DNA of 62,506 nucleotides from an uncultured Murdochiella sp. (GTDB lineage: Bacteria > Bacillota > Clostridia > Tissierellales > Peptoniphilaceae). Each line of letters opens with the position of its first letter. Position 1 is the stretch's first letter. Position numbers and translations under genes: made by a program. The stretch covers positions 1 to 62,506 of the forward strand of contig NZ_CABTXF010000003.1 in assembly GCF_902488755.1 (NCBI RefSeq), written 5' to 3'. Below the pieces are notes generated by a model that saw only the letters and a list, made by a program, of their open reading frames with translations, made no database searches and was not told the origin of the DNA. Shown in pieces: positions 17,090-25,931 of this stretch.

Positions 17090-18802
17090 CTACTTCTGTA
17101 GCGTCTCCATGGCGGCAATAACGCGCGCAACAGCTTCATCCACCGACACATCTTCATTGGTCATTTCACGGCGCGTGGAGTATTCTACCATGCCATCGGC
17201 GGCGTTGCGCCCCACGGTGATGCGCAGCGGGATACCGATAAGGTCACGGTCATTGAATTTCACGCCCGGACGCTCGTCACGGTCGTCCAGAAGCACTTCG
17301 ATGCCTTCTTTTTCCAGTCGCGAAGAGATCTCGTTGGCAAGCTGCATCTGGGTGTCATCTTTGGTTTTCATCACGGTAATCATCACATGATACGGGGCAG
17401 CGATGAGCGGCCAGATCATGCCTTTTTCATCGTGATTCTGTTCGACGAGAGCGGACACCACACGAGTAATGCCAATTCCGTAGGAACCCATCACGAGTGG
17501 ACGGGCAACGCCGTTCTCATCCAATACCGTTGCACCGATGGCATCCGCGTATTTCGTTCCCAATTGGAAGATGTTGCCCACTTCGATGCCACGGGCAAAC
17601 TGCAACGGATTGCCATGAACGGGGTCGAGGTCACCTTCTGCCACCATCCAAAGGTCGTCCGCAATCTCGCCGTCAAAATCACGACCGAAGTTTACATTCT
17701 TCAGGTGCGTATCCGCTTTGTTCGCCCCACAGACGAGGTTCGCGCGCGTAGTAACCGCCGCATCCACAATGATGCGCACCGTATCGGGAAGCCCCACCGG
17801 ACCGGTAAATCCTGCCGGCGCACCCGTCACGCGCATAATGGTTTCCTCGTCGAGCATCTCGATTTCATGCTCCGGCTTCTGCAAATAAGCGATGAGCTTG
17901 GACATGTTGAGTTCACGCTCCGCCGGCATAAAGACGAATACCGGTTCGCCGCTAACGCGCAGGCAAATCGCCTTCATCATCTTATGCGCCGGAATATGCA
18001 AGAAGTTTTCCAACTCTTCAATGGTATGGACGTTCGGCGTATCGAGTTGCTCAACCGGCAAGGGTTCTTCCGCCGGATACGACGGCTTTTGCATAGAAGC
18101 CTTTTCATCCGTCGCGGCATAGCCGCCTTCGGCGTAAACGATAACGCCCTCACCGATTTCGGAAAGCGCTGTAAATTCATGCGACACACGGCCACCCATA
18201 GCGCCGGAATCGCCTTGGACGACACGATAATTGATTTCCAGACGGTCAAAAACGCGCACATAGGCATCCCACATGGCTTGATAGGAAGCTTCCAGTCCTT
18301 CTTGGTCCATGTCGAAGCTATACGCATCCTTCATCAGAAACTCACAGGAGCGATTGATGCCGAAACGCGGACGCTTCTCATCGCGATACTTCCAGCCAAT
18401 CTGATACAGATTGAGCGGAAGCTGCTTATAGCTGCGCAGTTCTTCTTTTACCAAATCGGTAAAGTATTCCTCCGCCGTCGGACCAAGGGCGAATTGCTTA
18501 TCATGACGATCCGTCAATTTGAACATTTCCGGGCCGAATGTATCCCAGCGACCGGAGGCTTCCCAAATTTCTTTGGGCTGCAAATTGGACATGCGAATTT
18601 CCTGTGCGTCCGCCCGATCCATCTCCTGTCGAACCACTTCTTCAATTTTTCGCACGACGCGGTATCCCAGGGGCAGATACGTATAAATGCCCGAAGCGGC
18701 TTTGCGGATCATACCTGCACGCAAAAGCAGCTGATGACTGGGGACTTCCGCATCCCCCGGCACTTCACGCAGCGTCGGCATATAGAAGCGTTTCATTCTC
18801 AT
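17090..18802 (-). CDS. proS: Prolyl-tRNA synthetase, bacterial type with editing domain
   Basis: Class II aminoacyl-tRNA synthetase charging tRNA-Pro; 570 residues, the long bacterial form. Motif 2 is KYRDEKRPRFGINRSCEF, and motif 3 is MGSYGIGITRVVSALVEQ. Between them lies an INS/YbaK-like editing insertion of about 170 residues (about 230-400) with the stretch GAPAGFTGPVGLP. The C-terminal anticodon-binding domain follows. The start is ATG 18802 directly after the prfB stop, with GGGAG upstream; a second ATG six bases on is also possible. Probably cotranscribed with prfB. Confidence 0.95.
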   Translation of the reverse strand: MRMKRFYMPTLREVPGDAEVPSHQLLLRAGMIRKAASGIYTYLPLGYRVVRKIEEVVRQEMDRADAQEIRMSNLQPKEIWEASGRWDTFGPEMFKLTDRHDKQFALGPTAEEYFTDLVKEELRSYKQLPLNLYQIGWKYRDEKRPRFGINRSCEFLMKDAYSFDMDQEGLEASYQAMWDAYVRVFDRLEINYRVVQGDSGAMGGRVSHEFTALSEIGEGVIVYAEGGYAATDEKASMQKPSYPAEEPLPVEQLDTPNVHTIEELENFLHIPAHKMMKAICLRVSGEPVFVFMPAERELNMSKLIAYLQKPEHEIEMLDEETIMRVTGAPAGFTGPVGLPDTVRIIVDAAVTTRANLVCGANKADTHLKNVNFGRDFDGEIADDLWMVAEGDLDPVHGNPLQFARGIEVGNIFQLGTKYADAIGATVLDENGVARPLVMGSYGIGITRVVSALVEQNHDEKGMIWPLIAAPYHVMITVMKTKDDTQMQLANEISSRLEKEGIEVLLDDRDERPGVKFNDRDLIGIPLRITVGRNAADGMVEYSTRREMTNEDVSVDEAVARVIAAMETLQK

Positions 18803-18803
18803 G

Positions 18804-19923
18804 TTATTCTCCCTTCGCTTCCTGCTGGGCATTCCAGTTTAGGTACGCCTCTACGAACGGATCTAAATCGCCGTCCATCACCTTCTCGATATTTCCGGTC
18901 TCTTCACCGGTGCGATGGTCTTTTACCAGCGTGTACGGCTGGAACACATAGGAACGAATCTGAGACCCCCAGGCAATTTGCTTGTACGATCCCTGAATGT
19001 CCTCAATCTTCTCGCGGTGTTCTTCTTCTTTAATCTGCACGAGCTTAGCGATAAGCATCTCCATCGCTTTGGCTCGGTTCTGAATCTGGGAACGTTCATT
19101 CTGACACGTGACGACCACGCCGGTCGGCAAATGCGTAATGCGGATAGCGGAGTCGGTCGTATTGACGTGCTGTCCGCCCGCCCCGGACGAACGATAGGTA
19201 TCCACCTTGATGTCTTTGTCGTCCAGCTCAATTTCCCCCGTATCCTTTAAGACCGGATATACATCCACACTGGCAAATGAGGTATGTCGGCGGCTTTGTG
19301 AGTCGAATGGCGAGATGCGCACCAAGCGATGTACACCCTTTTCGCCTTTGCAATAGCCGTAGGCATCGTAGCCTTTAATCTCAAATTGCACCGACTTAAT
19401 GCCACCGGTTTCTTCTGTATTGATGTCGGTTAACGTCACCTTCCAATCCTTGGTCTGGAACCAGCGCTCGTACATACGCATAAGCATTCCTGCCCAGTCC
19501 ATGGCTTCGGTTCCGCCGGAACCGGCATGAATGGAAAGAAAACAGTCATTCGCGTCATATTCTCCGGAAAGCAATGCTTTTTTGGAAAGCGCCGCCAGCT
19601 TCTCTTCCATACCGGTCAACGCTTTGGTCAAATCTTCTTTTTCTTCTTGGTATTCCTCTTCGTTGAAAAGTTCCACCAGTCCGTTCAAATCCTCGTACGC
19701 CGTTTCAATCTCGCGATACGCATCAACGTTCGCTTTCTTTCCGTTCAACTCGACCATGACGCTCTGTGCCGCGTCGGAATCATTCCAAAAATCCGCTTCT
19801 GTCGTCTTTTGATTTAGTTGCTGAACCGATGCTTCTAAACCGGCAATGTCAAAGAGAGCTCCTTAACTCACTCAAATGCACCCGGACAGTTTCCAGATGC
19901 TGCCGCATTTCATATAATTCCAT
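18804..19923 (-). CDS. prfB: Peptide chain release factor 2 with programmed +1 frameshift
   Basis: RF2 terminates translation at UGA and UAA. The gene starts at ATG 19923 (GAGGAGG site) with MELYEMRQHLETVRVH. After 24 codons it meets an in-frame TGA at 19849-19851. The slip site CTT-TGA-C preceded by an internal AGGAG is the classic autoregulatory +1 frameshift. After the shift the frame continues DIAGLEASVQQL into the body of the protein, 372 residues in total. The GGQ motif (SGAGGQHVNTTDSA) that triggers peptide release is present; the stop-codon recognition tripeptide was not located with certainty. A frame starting at 19757 misses the N-terminal domain. Confidence 0.95.
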
Positions 19924-20036
19924 ACTTCCTCCTCATGCTCGGACGACTTTTTGGCTTCCTTGCCTCCATTCGTCGCTCTCTTACCGCATTATGGCAACAC
20001 TATCACACTATCGTGTGCCTTTTCCGCCGAGAAGCC

Positions 20037-22859
20037 TTATTTGTCAAACCTTCCGTGACAGTTCTTGTATTTCTTACCGCTGCCGCACGGGCAGGGATCA
20101 TTTCGTCCTACTTTTTTATTCTTGCGCACAAAGGTGCGATTTTCGGGTTCCGCTTCATCGCCCGCGCCAATCGCACGGGTCGGCGTAGCAACAGCTGTGC
20201 GCACGATTTCACGCTTCGGCGGTTCAATATGGTACAGCATACGCACCGTTTCTTCCCGAATAGACTCATTCATGGCATTAAACATGTCATAGCCTTCGTT
20301 AGCATAGGCACGTACCGGATCTTCATTGCCCATCGCGCGGATACCAATTCCTTTGCGGAGCTGATCCATCGCATCAATGTGATCCATCCATTTGGTATCC
20401 ACCGCACGCAATAACACCATGCGCTCCACTTCACGCATTATCGAAGGCGTGACTTCCTCTTCTTTGCGAGCATAGAGATCATCCGCAATGTGCATAAGCT
20501 GATCCTTGAGGTCTTGTGCCGTCATGCCCTGCAGTTGTCCAATAGCCACTGCCCCTTTTGGCAAGAAAACACTGTTGAGATAGGTAAACAACCCTTCCAT
20601 CTCCCACTGCTCCGGTGGCAGATTTTCTCCGCAAAAACTATCAACCGCATCCGAAACTACGCCGTGAATCATCTCGACGACTTCGCTGCGCATATCTTCT
20701 CCGTTTAATACGCGATTTCGTTCGGTATAGACGGTGTTACGCTGCATATTCATGATGTTGTCGTAGTCCAACACTTGTTTGCGCGTAGCAAAGTTGTTGG
20801 ATTCCACCTTCTTCTGTGCGCGTTCAATGGATTTCGTCAGGATACCCGCCTGGAGAGGTTCATCTTCCGGGAAGGCACCCGATTCCACGAATTTCTGCAT
20901 CCGCTCGCTGCCAAAAAGACGCATGAGCTTATCTTCCAGTGAGATGAAGAATTGGGATGTGCCGGGGTCGCCCTGTCGTCCGGATCGACCGCGCAGCTGG
21001 TTATCAATACGTCTTGCCTCGTGGCGCTCCGTTCCCAGAATGAACAGTCCGCCGACGGCTTTCACCTTTTCCGCATTTTCTTTGGTTTCAATAGAAAATT
21101 CTTTTTTCAGGCGTTGGAACTTTTCCCGGGCATCCAGAATTTCACGTCCGGTAATCCAGACCTCTTCTTCACTCTCTTCGCCGGCACTATTTGCCGGAAA
21201 GGTTTCTTCGGGCTCCACATGGCGGAAGCTGTCGGCCCATTCTATGAGCTCCGCGCTATCGCCCTCTTTTTCCATCTTCTTCTTCGCCATCCACTCGGCG
21301 TTACCACCCAAAACAATATCGGTACCACGACCTGCCATATTCGTCGCGATGGTCACTTCGCCGAAGCGACCGGCCTGCGCGACAATCTCCGCTTCGTGAC
21401 GATGTTGCTTGGCATTGAGGACATGATGTTTGATGCCGACTTTTTTGAGCATCTTGGAGATTTTCTCCGAAGTCTCGATGTCTACCGTACCGACCAGAAT
21501 CGGTTGCCCTGTGGCATGAATTTCCTGAATCTCTCGCACGATGGCGCGGAATTTTTCCTCTTCACGGGCATAGATCGCATCTTCGCGGTCAACGCGAGCA
21601 ATGGGCTTATTGGTTGGAATTTCAATAACATCGATATGATAAATCTCGCTAAATTCATCCGCTTCGGTAAGACCCGTTCCGGTCATGCCGGCGAGTTTTT
21701 CATACATGCGGAAGAAATTCTGGAAAGTAACCGTCGCCAGTGTTTTCGACTCACTCTTGATGGTTACACCTTCTTTGGCTTCAATCGCCTGATGAAGACC
21801 TTCGCTATAACGACGGCCCTCCATAATACGACCGGTAAACTCGTCAACAATTTTGACCTCGTCGTTGTCCACCACATAGTCAATATCTCGGCGCATCGTG
21901 GTTCTGGCTTTGAGCGCCTGGTTAATATAGTGCATCAGCTCCATGTGGGACGGGTCGGAGATATTCTCTACATGGAAATAGGCTTCTGCCTTTCCGTTCC
22001 CTTGTTCGGTAAGGTTCGCGGTTTTACGCTTTTCATCCACAACATAATCAACCGTTTCGAGCTTATGTTCTTCCAAAAGCGAATCCAGTTTATTGAGCTC
22101 TTCGTTCGGATCCAGCACACGTCCTTCCAAGGTCTGCACGAACACATCTGCACGCGAATACATCTCGGTGGACGGATCGCCCATGCCAGAGATAATCAAC
22201 GGCGTACGCGCCTCGTCAATCAATATGGAGTCGACTTCGTCGACGATGGCATAATGCAATTTACGTTGTACCACACCCGATTTATAAATCGCCATGTTAT
22301 CACGCAAATAGTCGAAGCCGAACTGGTTGTTGGTACCATAGGTAATGTCGGCATTATAGGCATGTTTACGTTCATCTTGTTCCATGGGCTGCAAAACCAC
22401 GCCTACACTCAACCCCAGAAATTGGTGAACTTTTCCCATCCATTCCGCATCGCGCTGTGCTAGGTAGTCGTTGACGGTGACGATATGTACACCCTCGCCC
22501 GCTAACGCATTCAAATATGCCGGCATCGTCGCTACGAGCGTTTTTCCTTCTCCGGTCTTCATCTCAGCGATGCGTCCCTGATGCAAAATAATACCGCCGA
22601 TAATTTGGACGGGATAGGGCTTCATGCCCAATACTCTCCACGCGGCTTCTCTCACCGTGGCAAATGCCTCCGGCAAAAGCACATCCAGCGTCTCGCCATC
22701 CTGATAACGCTTTTTATACTCCTCCGTTTTTTCCCGCAAAGCGCTATCCGAGAGGTTTTTCATCTCCGTTTCCAACGCCAACACCGCGTCCACTTGAGGA
22801 CGTATTTTATCAATTTCCTTGTCGCTGAAGGATTTCGTTAAAAAATCAAATAATCCCAT
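20037..22859 (-). CDS. secA: Preprotein translocase ATPase SecA
   Basis: Motor ATPase that pushes preproteins through SecYEG. The 940 residues start MGLFDFLTKSFSDKE. Walker A is EMKTGEGKTLVATMP near residue 105, and Walker B lies in VDEVDSILIDEARTPL. Conserved GTNNQFGFDYLRDNM and AGRGTDIVLGG follow, and the C terminus has a SecB/zinc-binding motif DPCPCGSGKKYKNCHG. The segment around residues 540-590 is acidic and longer than in some homologues. A ribosome site GGGAG precedes the ATG. It lies just downstream of the repeat field and 113 bases upstream of prfB. Confidence 0.97.
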   Translation of the reverse strand: MGLFDFLTKSFSDKEIDKIRPQVDAVLALETEMKNLSDSALREKTEEYKKRYQDGETLDVLLPEAFATVREAAWRVLGMKPYPVQIIGGIILHQGRIAEMKTGEGKTLVATMPAYLNALAGEGVHIVTVNDYLAQRDAEWMGKVHQFLGLSVGVVLQPMEQDERKHAYNADITYGTNNQFGFDYLRDNMAIYKSGVVQRKLHYAIVDEVDSILIDEARTPLIISGMGDPSTEMYSRADVFVQTLEGRVLDPNEELNKLDSLLEEHKLETVDYVVDEKRKTANLTEQGNGKAEAYFHVENISDPSHMELMHYINQALKARTTMRRDIDYVVDNDEVKIVDEFTGRIMEGRRYSEGLHQAIEAKEGVTIKSESKTLATVTFQNFFRMYEKLAGMTGTGLTEADEFSEIYHIDVIEIPTNKPIARVDREDAIYAREEEKFRAIVREIQEIHATGQPILVGTVDIETSEKISKMLKKVGIKHHVLNAKQHRHEAEIVAQAGRFGEVTIATNMAGRGTDIVLGGNAEWMAKKKMEKEGDSAELIEWADSFRHVEPEETFPANSAGEESEEEVWITGREILDAREKFQRLKKEFSIETKENAEKVKAVGGLFILGTERHEARRIDNQLRGRSGRQGDPGTSQFFISLEDKLMRLFGSERMQKFVESGAFPEDEPLQAGILTKSIERAQKKVESNNFATRKQVLDYDNIMNMQRNTVYTERNRVLNGEDMRSEVVEMIHGVVSDAVDSFCGENLPPEQWEMEGLFTYLNSVFLPKGAVAIGQLQGMTAQDLKDQLMHIADDLYARKEEEVTPSIMREVERMVLLRAVDTKWMDHIDAMDQLRKGIGIRAMGNEDPVRAYANEGYDMFNAMNESIREETVRMLYHIEPPKREIVRTAVATPTRAIGAGDEAEPENRTFVRKNKKVGRNDPCPCGSGKKYKNCHGRFDK

Positions 22860-22894
22860 ATCTACTCCCTTGTACGTTGCTTTACAACACTCCT

Positions 22895-22925
22895 ATCATA
22901 GCATTTTAGCGGCCATTCGTGTAAA
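22895..22925 (-). promoter_or_regulatory. Candidate secA promoter
   Basis: On the minus strand TTTACA (22920-22925) and TGCTATGAT (22895-22903, an extended -10) are separated by 19 bases. The distance from the -10 to the secA ATG is about 35 bases. Spacing is longer than ideal, but the extended -10 compensates. Confidence 0.45.
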
Positions 22926-22940
22926 GACTTTGGAGAAGTT

Positions 22941-23030
22941 CGAAGTCGTTCTGTGCGAAGTAGTTCTGTGCGAAGTCGTTCTGTGTGAAGTTGTTCTGGG
23001 CGAAGTCGTTCTGGGCGAAGTCGTTCTGGG
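22941..23030. repeat. 15-bp tandem repeat, six copies
   Basis: Six uninterrupted 15-bp units of the form CGAAGTCGTTCTGTG, with variants ending TGGG. The unit is a multiple of three, so long open frames appear on both strands (repeats of EVVLC or RPERL); I regard these as non-coding. It sits immediately upstream of the secA promoter candidate. Confidence 0.85.
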
Positions 23031-23258
23031 CGAAATGGCGAATGTTTATCGATTCCTCTTTCTACAGCTCTGATGAAAGACGATTTTCGGCTTTGTCTAA
23101 CATGGTAAGCTGGGGATAAAGGCGGGCTAGTAACGATTGGGACAAGAGGGATTATGGGCATTGTCCAAGGGCGATTGGGGTGATTGACTTGCGTGCGACT
23201 CTGGCTAATCTGGTTGTGGAGCGAAAATGGACTATACGATTATGCCGAGGATGTGCGC
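23031..23258. other. Non-coding stretch between tandem repeat and hairpin array
   Basis: No convincing gene, promoter or RNA is visible here. It includes a weakly repetitive G/T-rich part and the first partial unit of the following array. Confidence 0.5.
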
Positions 23259-23781
23259 GACCCTGGCAAATGTGGTTTTTTGGCGTTTGCCAGGGGTTGT
23301 TGTGGTGTATTTGACCCTGGCAAATGTAGTTATTTGACGTTTGCCAGGGGTGAAATGGAGGTGCGTGACCCTTGCAAATGCGGTTTTTTCAACCTTGCCA
23401 GGGGTTCAGTGCGAAATTTGACCCTGGCAAATGTGGTTTTTTGACTCTTGCCAGGGGTGGAACGGGGCTGCGCGACCCTGGCAAATGCGGTTTTTTGACT
23501 TTTGCCAGGGGTGGAACAGGGATGTGTGACCCTGGAAAATGCGGTTTTTTTGACGTTTGCCAGGGGCGAAATGGGGCTGCGCGACCCTGGCAAACGTGGT
23601 TTTTTGACTTTTGCCAGGGGTGGAATGGGGCTGCGCGACCCTGGCAAATACGGTTTTTTGACGTTTGCCAGGGGTTCAGTGCGAAATTTGACCCTGGCAA
23701 ATGCGATTTTTTCAACCTTGCCAGGGTCGGAACTGGGATGCATGACCCTGGCAAATTACATTTTTCAGCGTTTGCCAGGGG
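23259..23781. repeat. Array of ten 38-bp hairpin repeats
   Basis: Ten copies of a 37-39 bp unit starting GACCCTGGCAAA and ending TTTGCCAGGGG, spaced by 15-18 bases (period about 54). Copies start near 23259, 23313, 23367, 23420, 23474, 23528, 23583, 23637, 23690 and 23744. Each copy can fold into a hairpin of up to about 10 bp with a T-rich loop (TGCGGTTTTTTGACG or similar). Spacers are related to each other (for example TGGAACGGGGCTGCGC), unlike CRISPR spacers. Several arm changes (copies 3, 6 and 9) are uncompensated. A single extra T in copy 6 and 15-base spacers break any reading frame, arguing against coding. Confidence 0.9.
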
Positions 23782-23797
23782 CAACATTTATGAATAA

Positions 23798-23877
23798 AAC
23801 TGCGCCGCCATCTCCATTCCCAGCGGCGCTCCGCCTCAACTGCGCCGCCATCCCGACTTCCAGCGGCGCTCTACTTC
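23798..23877. repeat. Two 40-bp GC-rich hairpin repeats
   Basis: Two adjacent 40-bp units beginning AACTGCGCCGCCATC and containing CAGCGGCGCTC. GCGCCGC and GCGGCGC can pair in each. A single copy of the same element occurs at 62088-62115, next to the other hairpin array. Confidence 0.8.
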
Positions 23878-23940
23878 AACAGTCATCCTTCTCCGCACCA
23901 CAGAACCTACTTATCGCAAAGCCCCACGCCGTTTCGACAA

Positions 23941-23984
23941 CCCATACTTAATTCCTGTAAATCCCATCCTTAATTCCCGTAATA
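23941..23984. repeat. Two 22-bp direct repeats
   Basis: CCCATACTTAATTCCTGTAA and CCCATCCTTAATTCCCGTAA follow each other with a 2-base gap. They lie upstream of the tryptophanase leader; no function is evident. Confidence 0.6.
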
Positions 23985-24061
23985 GAAGGGATGAAGAAAA
24001 GCGGGCGGCAAAGAGACGCGGTGCTTTGCGCCCTGATGGTTTCATTGACGAAGGAATTTCA

Positions 24062-24143
24062 GATGGTCTAAAATGAAATCGTGAAACATGGTCAAAACCA
24101 TCTTAGAAAGGAGGAATTGCTTAATAAAGGGAAATCGATTCCC
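24062..24143 (+). promoter_or_regulatory. Candidate attenuator-like leader of the tryptophanase gene
   Basis: ACCATC (24097-24102) can pair with GATGGT (24062-24067) or, minus one base, with ATGGT (24088-24092), giving two exclusive hairpins. A perfect AAAGGAGG (24107-24114) follows, without a well-placed ATG; a TTG at 24117 would open 27 codons without Trp. Then GGGAA/TTCCC (24129-24143) followed by ATCTTTT resembles a weak terminator. The arrangement suggests leader control, but unlike tnaC of enterobacteria. Confidence 0.35.
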
Positions 24144-24168
24144 ATCTTTTCTGCGTGCCCTGTCATGC

Positions 24169-24231
24169 GCATCACGAGAAATAAGCATTGCATCACGTAG
24201 AATAAGCATTGCATCACGTGAAATAAGCATT
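24169..24231 (+). repeat. 21-bp direct repeat, three copies, upstream of tnaA
   Basis: Three back-to-back units of the form GCATCACGTGAAATAAGCATT with one to three differences. They end 23 bases before the tryptophanase ATG. Regular spacing of 21 bases, two helical turns, would suit cooperative binding of a regulator. Confidence 0.8.
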
Positions 24232-24253
24232 ATGGAAACAAGAGGTATTATCC

Positions 24254-25897
24254 ATGAAAAAGTATGAATTAGCCGTTCCTGTACCACACCATTTTTCGTA
24301 CGTTGTTCGTGATTTGCCGGAAGTGACCATCGAACAGCGCGAACGAGCCCTAAAAGCCACCCATTACAATGAATTCGCCTTTCCTTCGGGAATGCTCAGC
24401 GTCGATATGCTTTCCGATTCCGGCACGACGGCAATGACCAATACCCAGTGGGCAGCACTCTTCCTTGGGGATGAAGCGTATGGACGCAACACCGGTTACT
24501 ATGTGCTATTGGATACGTTCCGCGATATTTTTGAACGCGGTGGAGAAAAGAACTGGAAGAAGGTGCTGGATCTGGTGCGCACGGACTGCCGTGATGTCGA
24601 AAAAATGATGGACGAAGTCTATCTGCAAGAGTACGAAGGCAACTTCTTTAATGGCGGAGCGGCACAAATGGAACGCCCGAACAGCTTTATCATCCAGCAA
24701 GGACGCGCTGCCGAGTCGGTATTGATGGAAATCGTGCGTAACATTCTGAATCAACGCCATCCCGGAAAGAAATTCACCATTCCATCCAATGGTCATTTCG
24801 ACACCACCGAGGGAAATATCAAACAGATGGGATCCATTCCGCGCAATCTATACAATAAGGAACTGCTGTGGGAAGTGCCTGAAGGCGGAAAATATGAAAA
24901 GAATCCGTTCAAAGGGAATATGGACATTGCAAAGTTAAAACAACTCATTGAAGGCGTAGGTCCGGAAAATGTGCCTTTGGTCTTCTGCTGCATCACAAAT
25001 AACCCCGTTTGCGGCCAGCCGGTCTCCATGGCAAACCTGAAAGCCATTAACGAAGTCGCGCATTCCTACGATATTCCTGTTGTTTTCGATGCGGCACGAT
25101 GGGCGGAAAATGCCTATTTCATTAAGATGAATGAAGAAGGATACGCCGACAAGTCCATAGCCGAGATTACGACAGAAATGTTCCAATACTGCGACGTATT
25201 TGCCATGTCCGCCAAGAAAGACGGGCACGCCAACATGGGCGGTATGCTTGCCTTCCGTGACAAAGGACTGTTCTGGCAAAAATTCTGCGACTTCAACGAA
25301 GATGGAACGGTGAAAACCGATGTCGGCGTACTACTAAAAGTCAAACAGATTTCCTGCTATGGAAACGACTCTTACGGTGGAATGAGCGGACGCGACATTA
25401 TGGCATTGGCGGTCGGGCTCTATGAAAGCTGCAATTTTTACTATATGGATGAGCGCGTAAAACAAGCGGAATATTTGGCACAGGGCTTCTACAACGCCGG
25501 TGTAAAAGGTGTCGTCCTGCCGGCAGGCGGCCATGCCGTGTACATCAACATGGATACTTTCTTTGACGGCAAGCGTGACCATGAATCCTTTGCCGGTGAA
25601 GGCTTCTCGCTGGAGCTCATCCGTCGTTACGGCATCCGCGTGGCGGAATTGGGCGATTTCTCTATGGAATATGACCTGAAAACGCCGGAACAGCAAGCCG
25701 AAGTAGCCAACGTCGTACGCTTTGCCATCGACCGCAGCCGTCTGACGCAGGAACATCTGGATTACGTCATTGCCGCGGTCAAGCAGCTGTATGAAGATCG
25801 AGAAAGCATCCCGAATATGCGCATCACCTGGGGACACAATTTGCCGATGCGCCACTTCCACGCCTTCCTTGAACCCTATCCGAATGAAGAAAAATAA
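24254..25897 (+). CDS. tnaA: Tryptophanase (beta-eliminating lyase family)
   Basis: PLP enzyme expected to split L-tryptophan into indole, pyruvate and ammonia. The PLP lysine lies in FAMSAKKDGHANMGG near residue 320. Other family blocks are GNFFNGGAAQ, FIIQQGRAAE, SNGHFDTTEGNI, VFDAARWAEN and GGHAVYINMDTF. At 547 residues it is longer than E. coli TnaA (471), with extra sequence in the middle and at the C terminus (NMRITWGHNLPMRHFHAFLEPYP). Tyrosine phenol-lyase is the main alternative. The adjacent transporter of the TnaT-containing family favours tryptophan. AGAGGT precedes the start. Rightward orientation, against most neighbours. Confidence 0.87.
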   Translation: MKKYELAVPVPHHFSYVVRDLPEVTIEQRERALKATHYNEFAFPSGMLSVDMLSDSGTTAMTNTQWAALFLGDEAYGRNTGYYVLLDTFRDIFERGGEKNWKKVLDLVRTDCRDVEKMMDEVYLQEYEGNFFNGGAAQMERPNSFIIQQGRAAESVLMEIVRNILNQRHPGKKFTIPSNGHFDTTEGNIKQMGSIPRNLYNKELLWEVPEGGKYEKNPFKGNMDIAKLKQLIEGVGPENVPLVFCCITNNPVCGQPVSMANLKAINEVAHSYDIPVVFDAARWAENAYFIKMNEEGYADKSIAEITTEMFQYCDVFAMSAKKDGHANMGGMLAFRDKGLFWQKFCDFNEDGTVKTDVGVLLKVKQISCYGNDSYGGMSGRDIMALAVGLYESCNFYYMDERVKQAEYLAQGFYNAGVKGVVLPAGGHAVYINMDTFFDGKRDHESFAGEGFSLELIRRYGIRVAELGDFSMEYDLKTPEQQAEVANVVRFAIDRSRLTQEHLDYVIAAVKQLYEDRESIPNMRITWGHNLPMRHFHAFLEPYPNEEK

Positions 25898-25931
25898 AGG
25901 AAAATGACGAAGAAATAGTTAGAGGTGTCTT

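Noticed and set aside
17387..19033. 548-codon plus-strand open frame
   Set aside because: Lies antisense to proS and prfB, whose domains are fully recognisable; it is a codon-bias shadow.
20952..22463. 503-codon plus-strand open frame
   Set aside because: Antisense to secA and without recognisable domains or a ribosome site.
23259..23781. CRISPR array
   Set aside because: Repeats are palindromic and evenly spaced, but the spacers are similar to each other, only 15-18 bases long, and no cas genes are present.
23184..23951. Repeat-containing proteins (DPGKCGF or LPGSRSP repeats) on both strands
   Set aside because: Frames are open on both strands because the period is 54; one-base changes break them between units, there is no ribosome site, and the DNA hairpin is better conserved than the peptide.
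24117..24200. TnaC-like leader peptide starting at TTG
   Set aside because: Only 2 bases separate the ribosome site from TTG and the peptide has no Trp; kept only as part of the leader observation.
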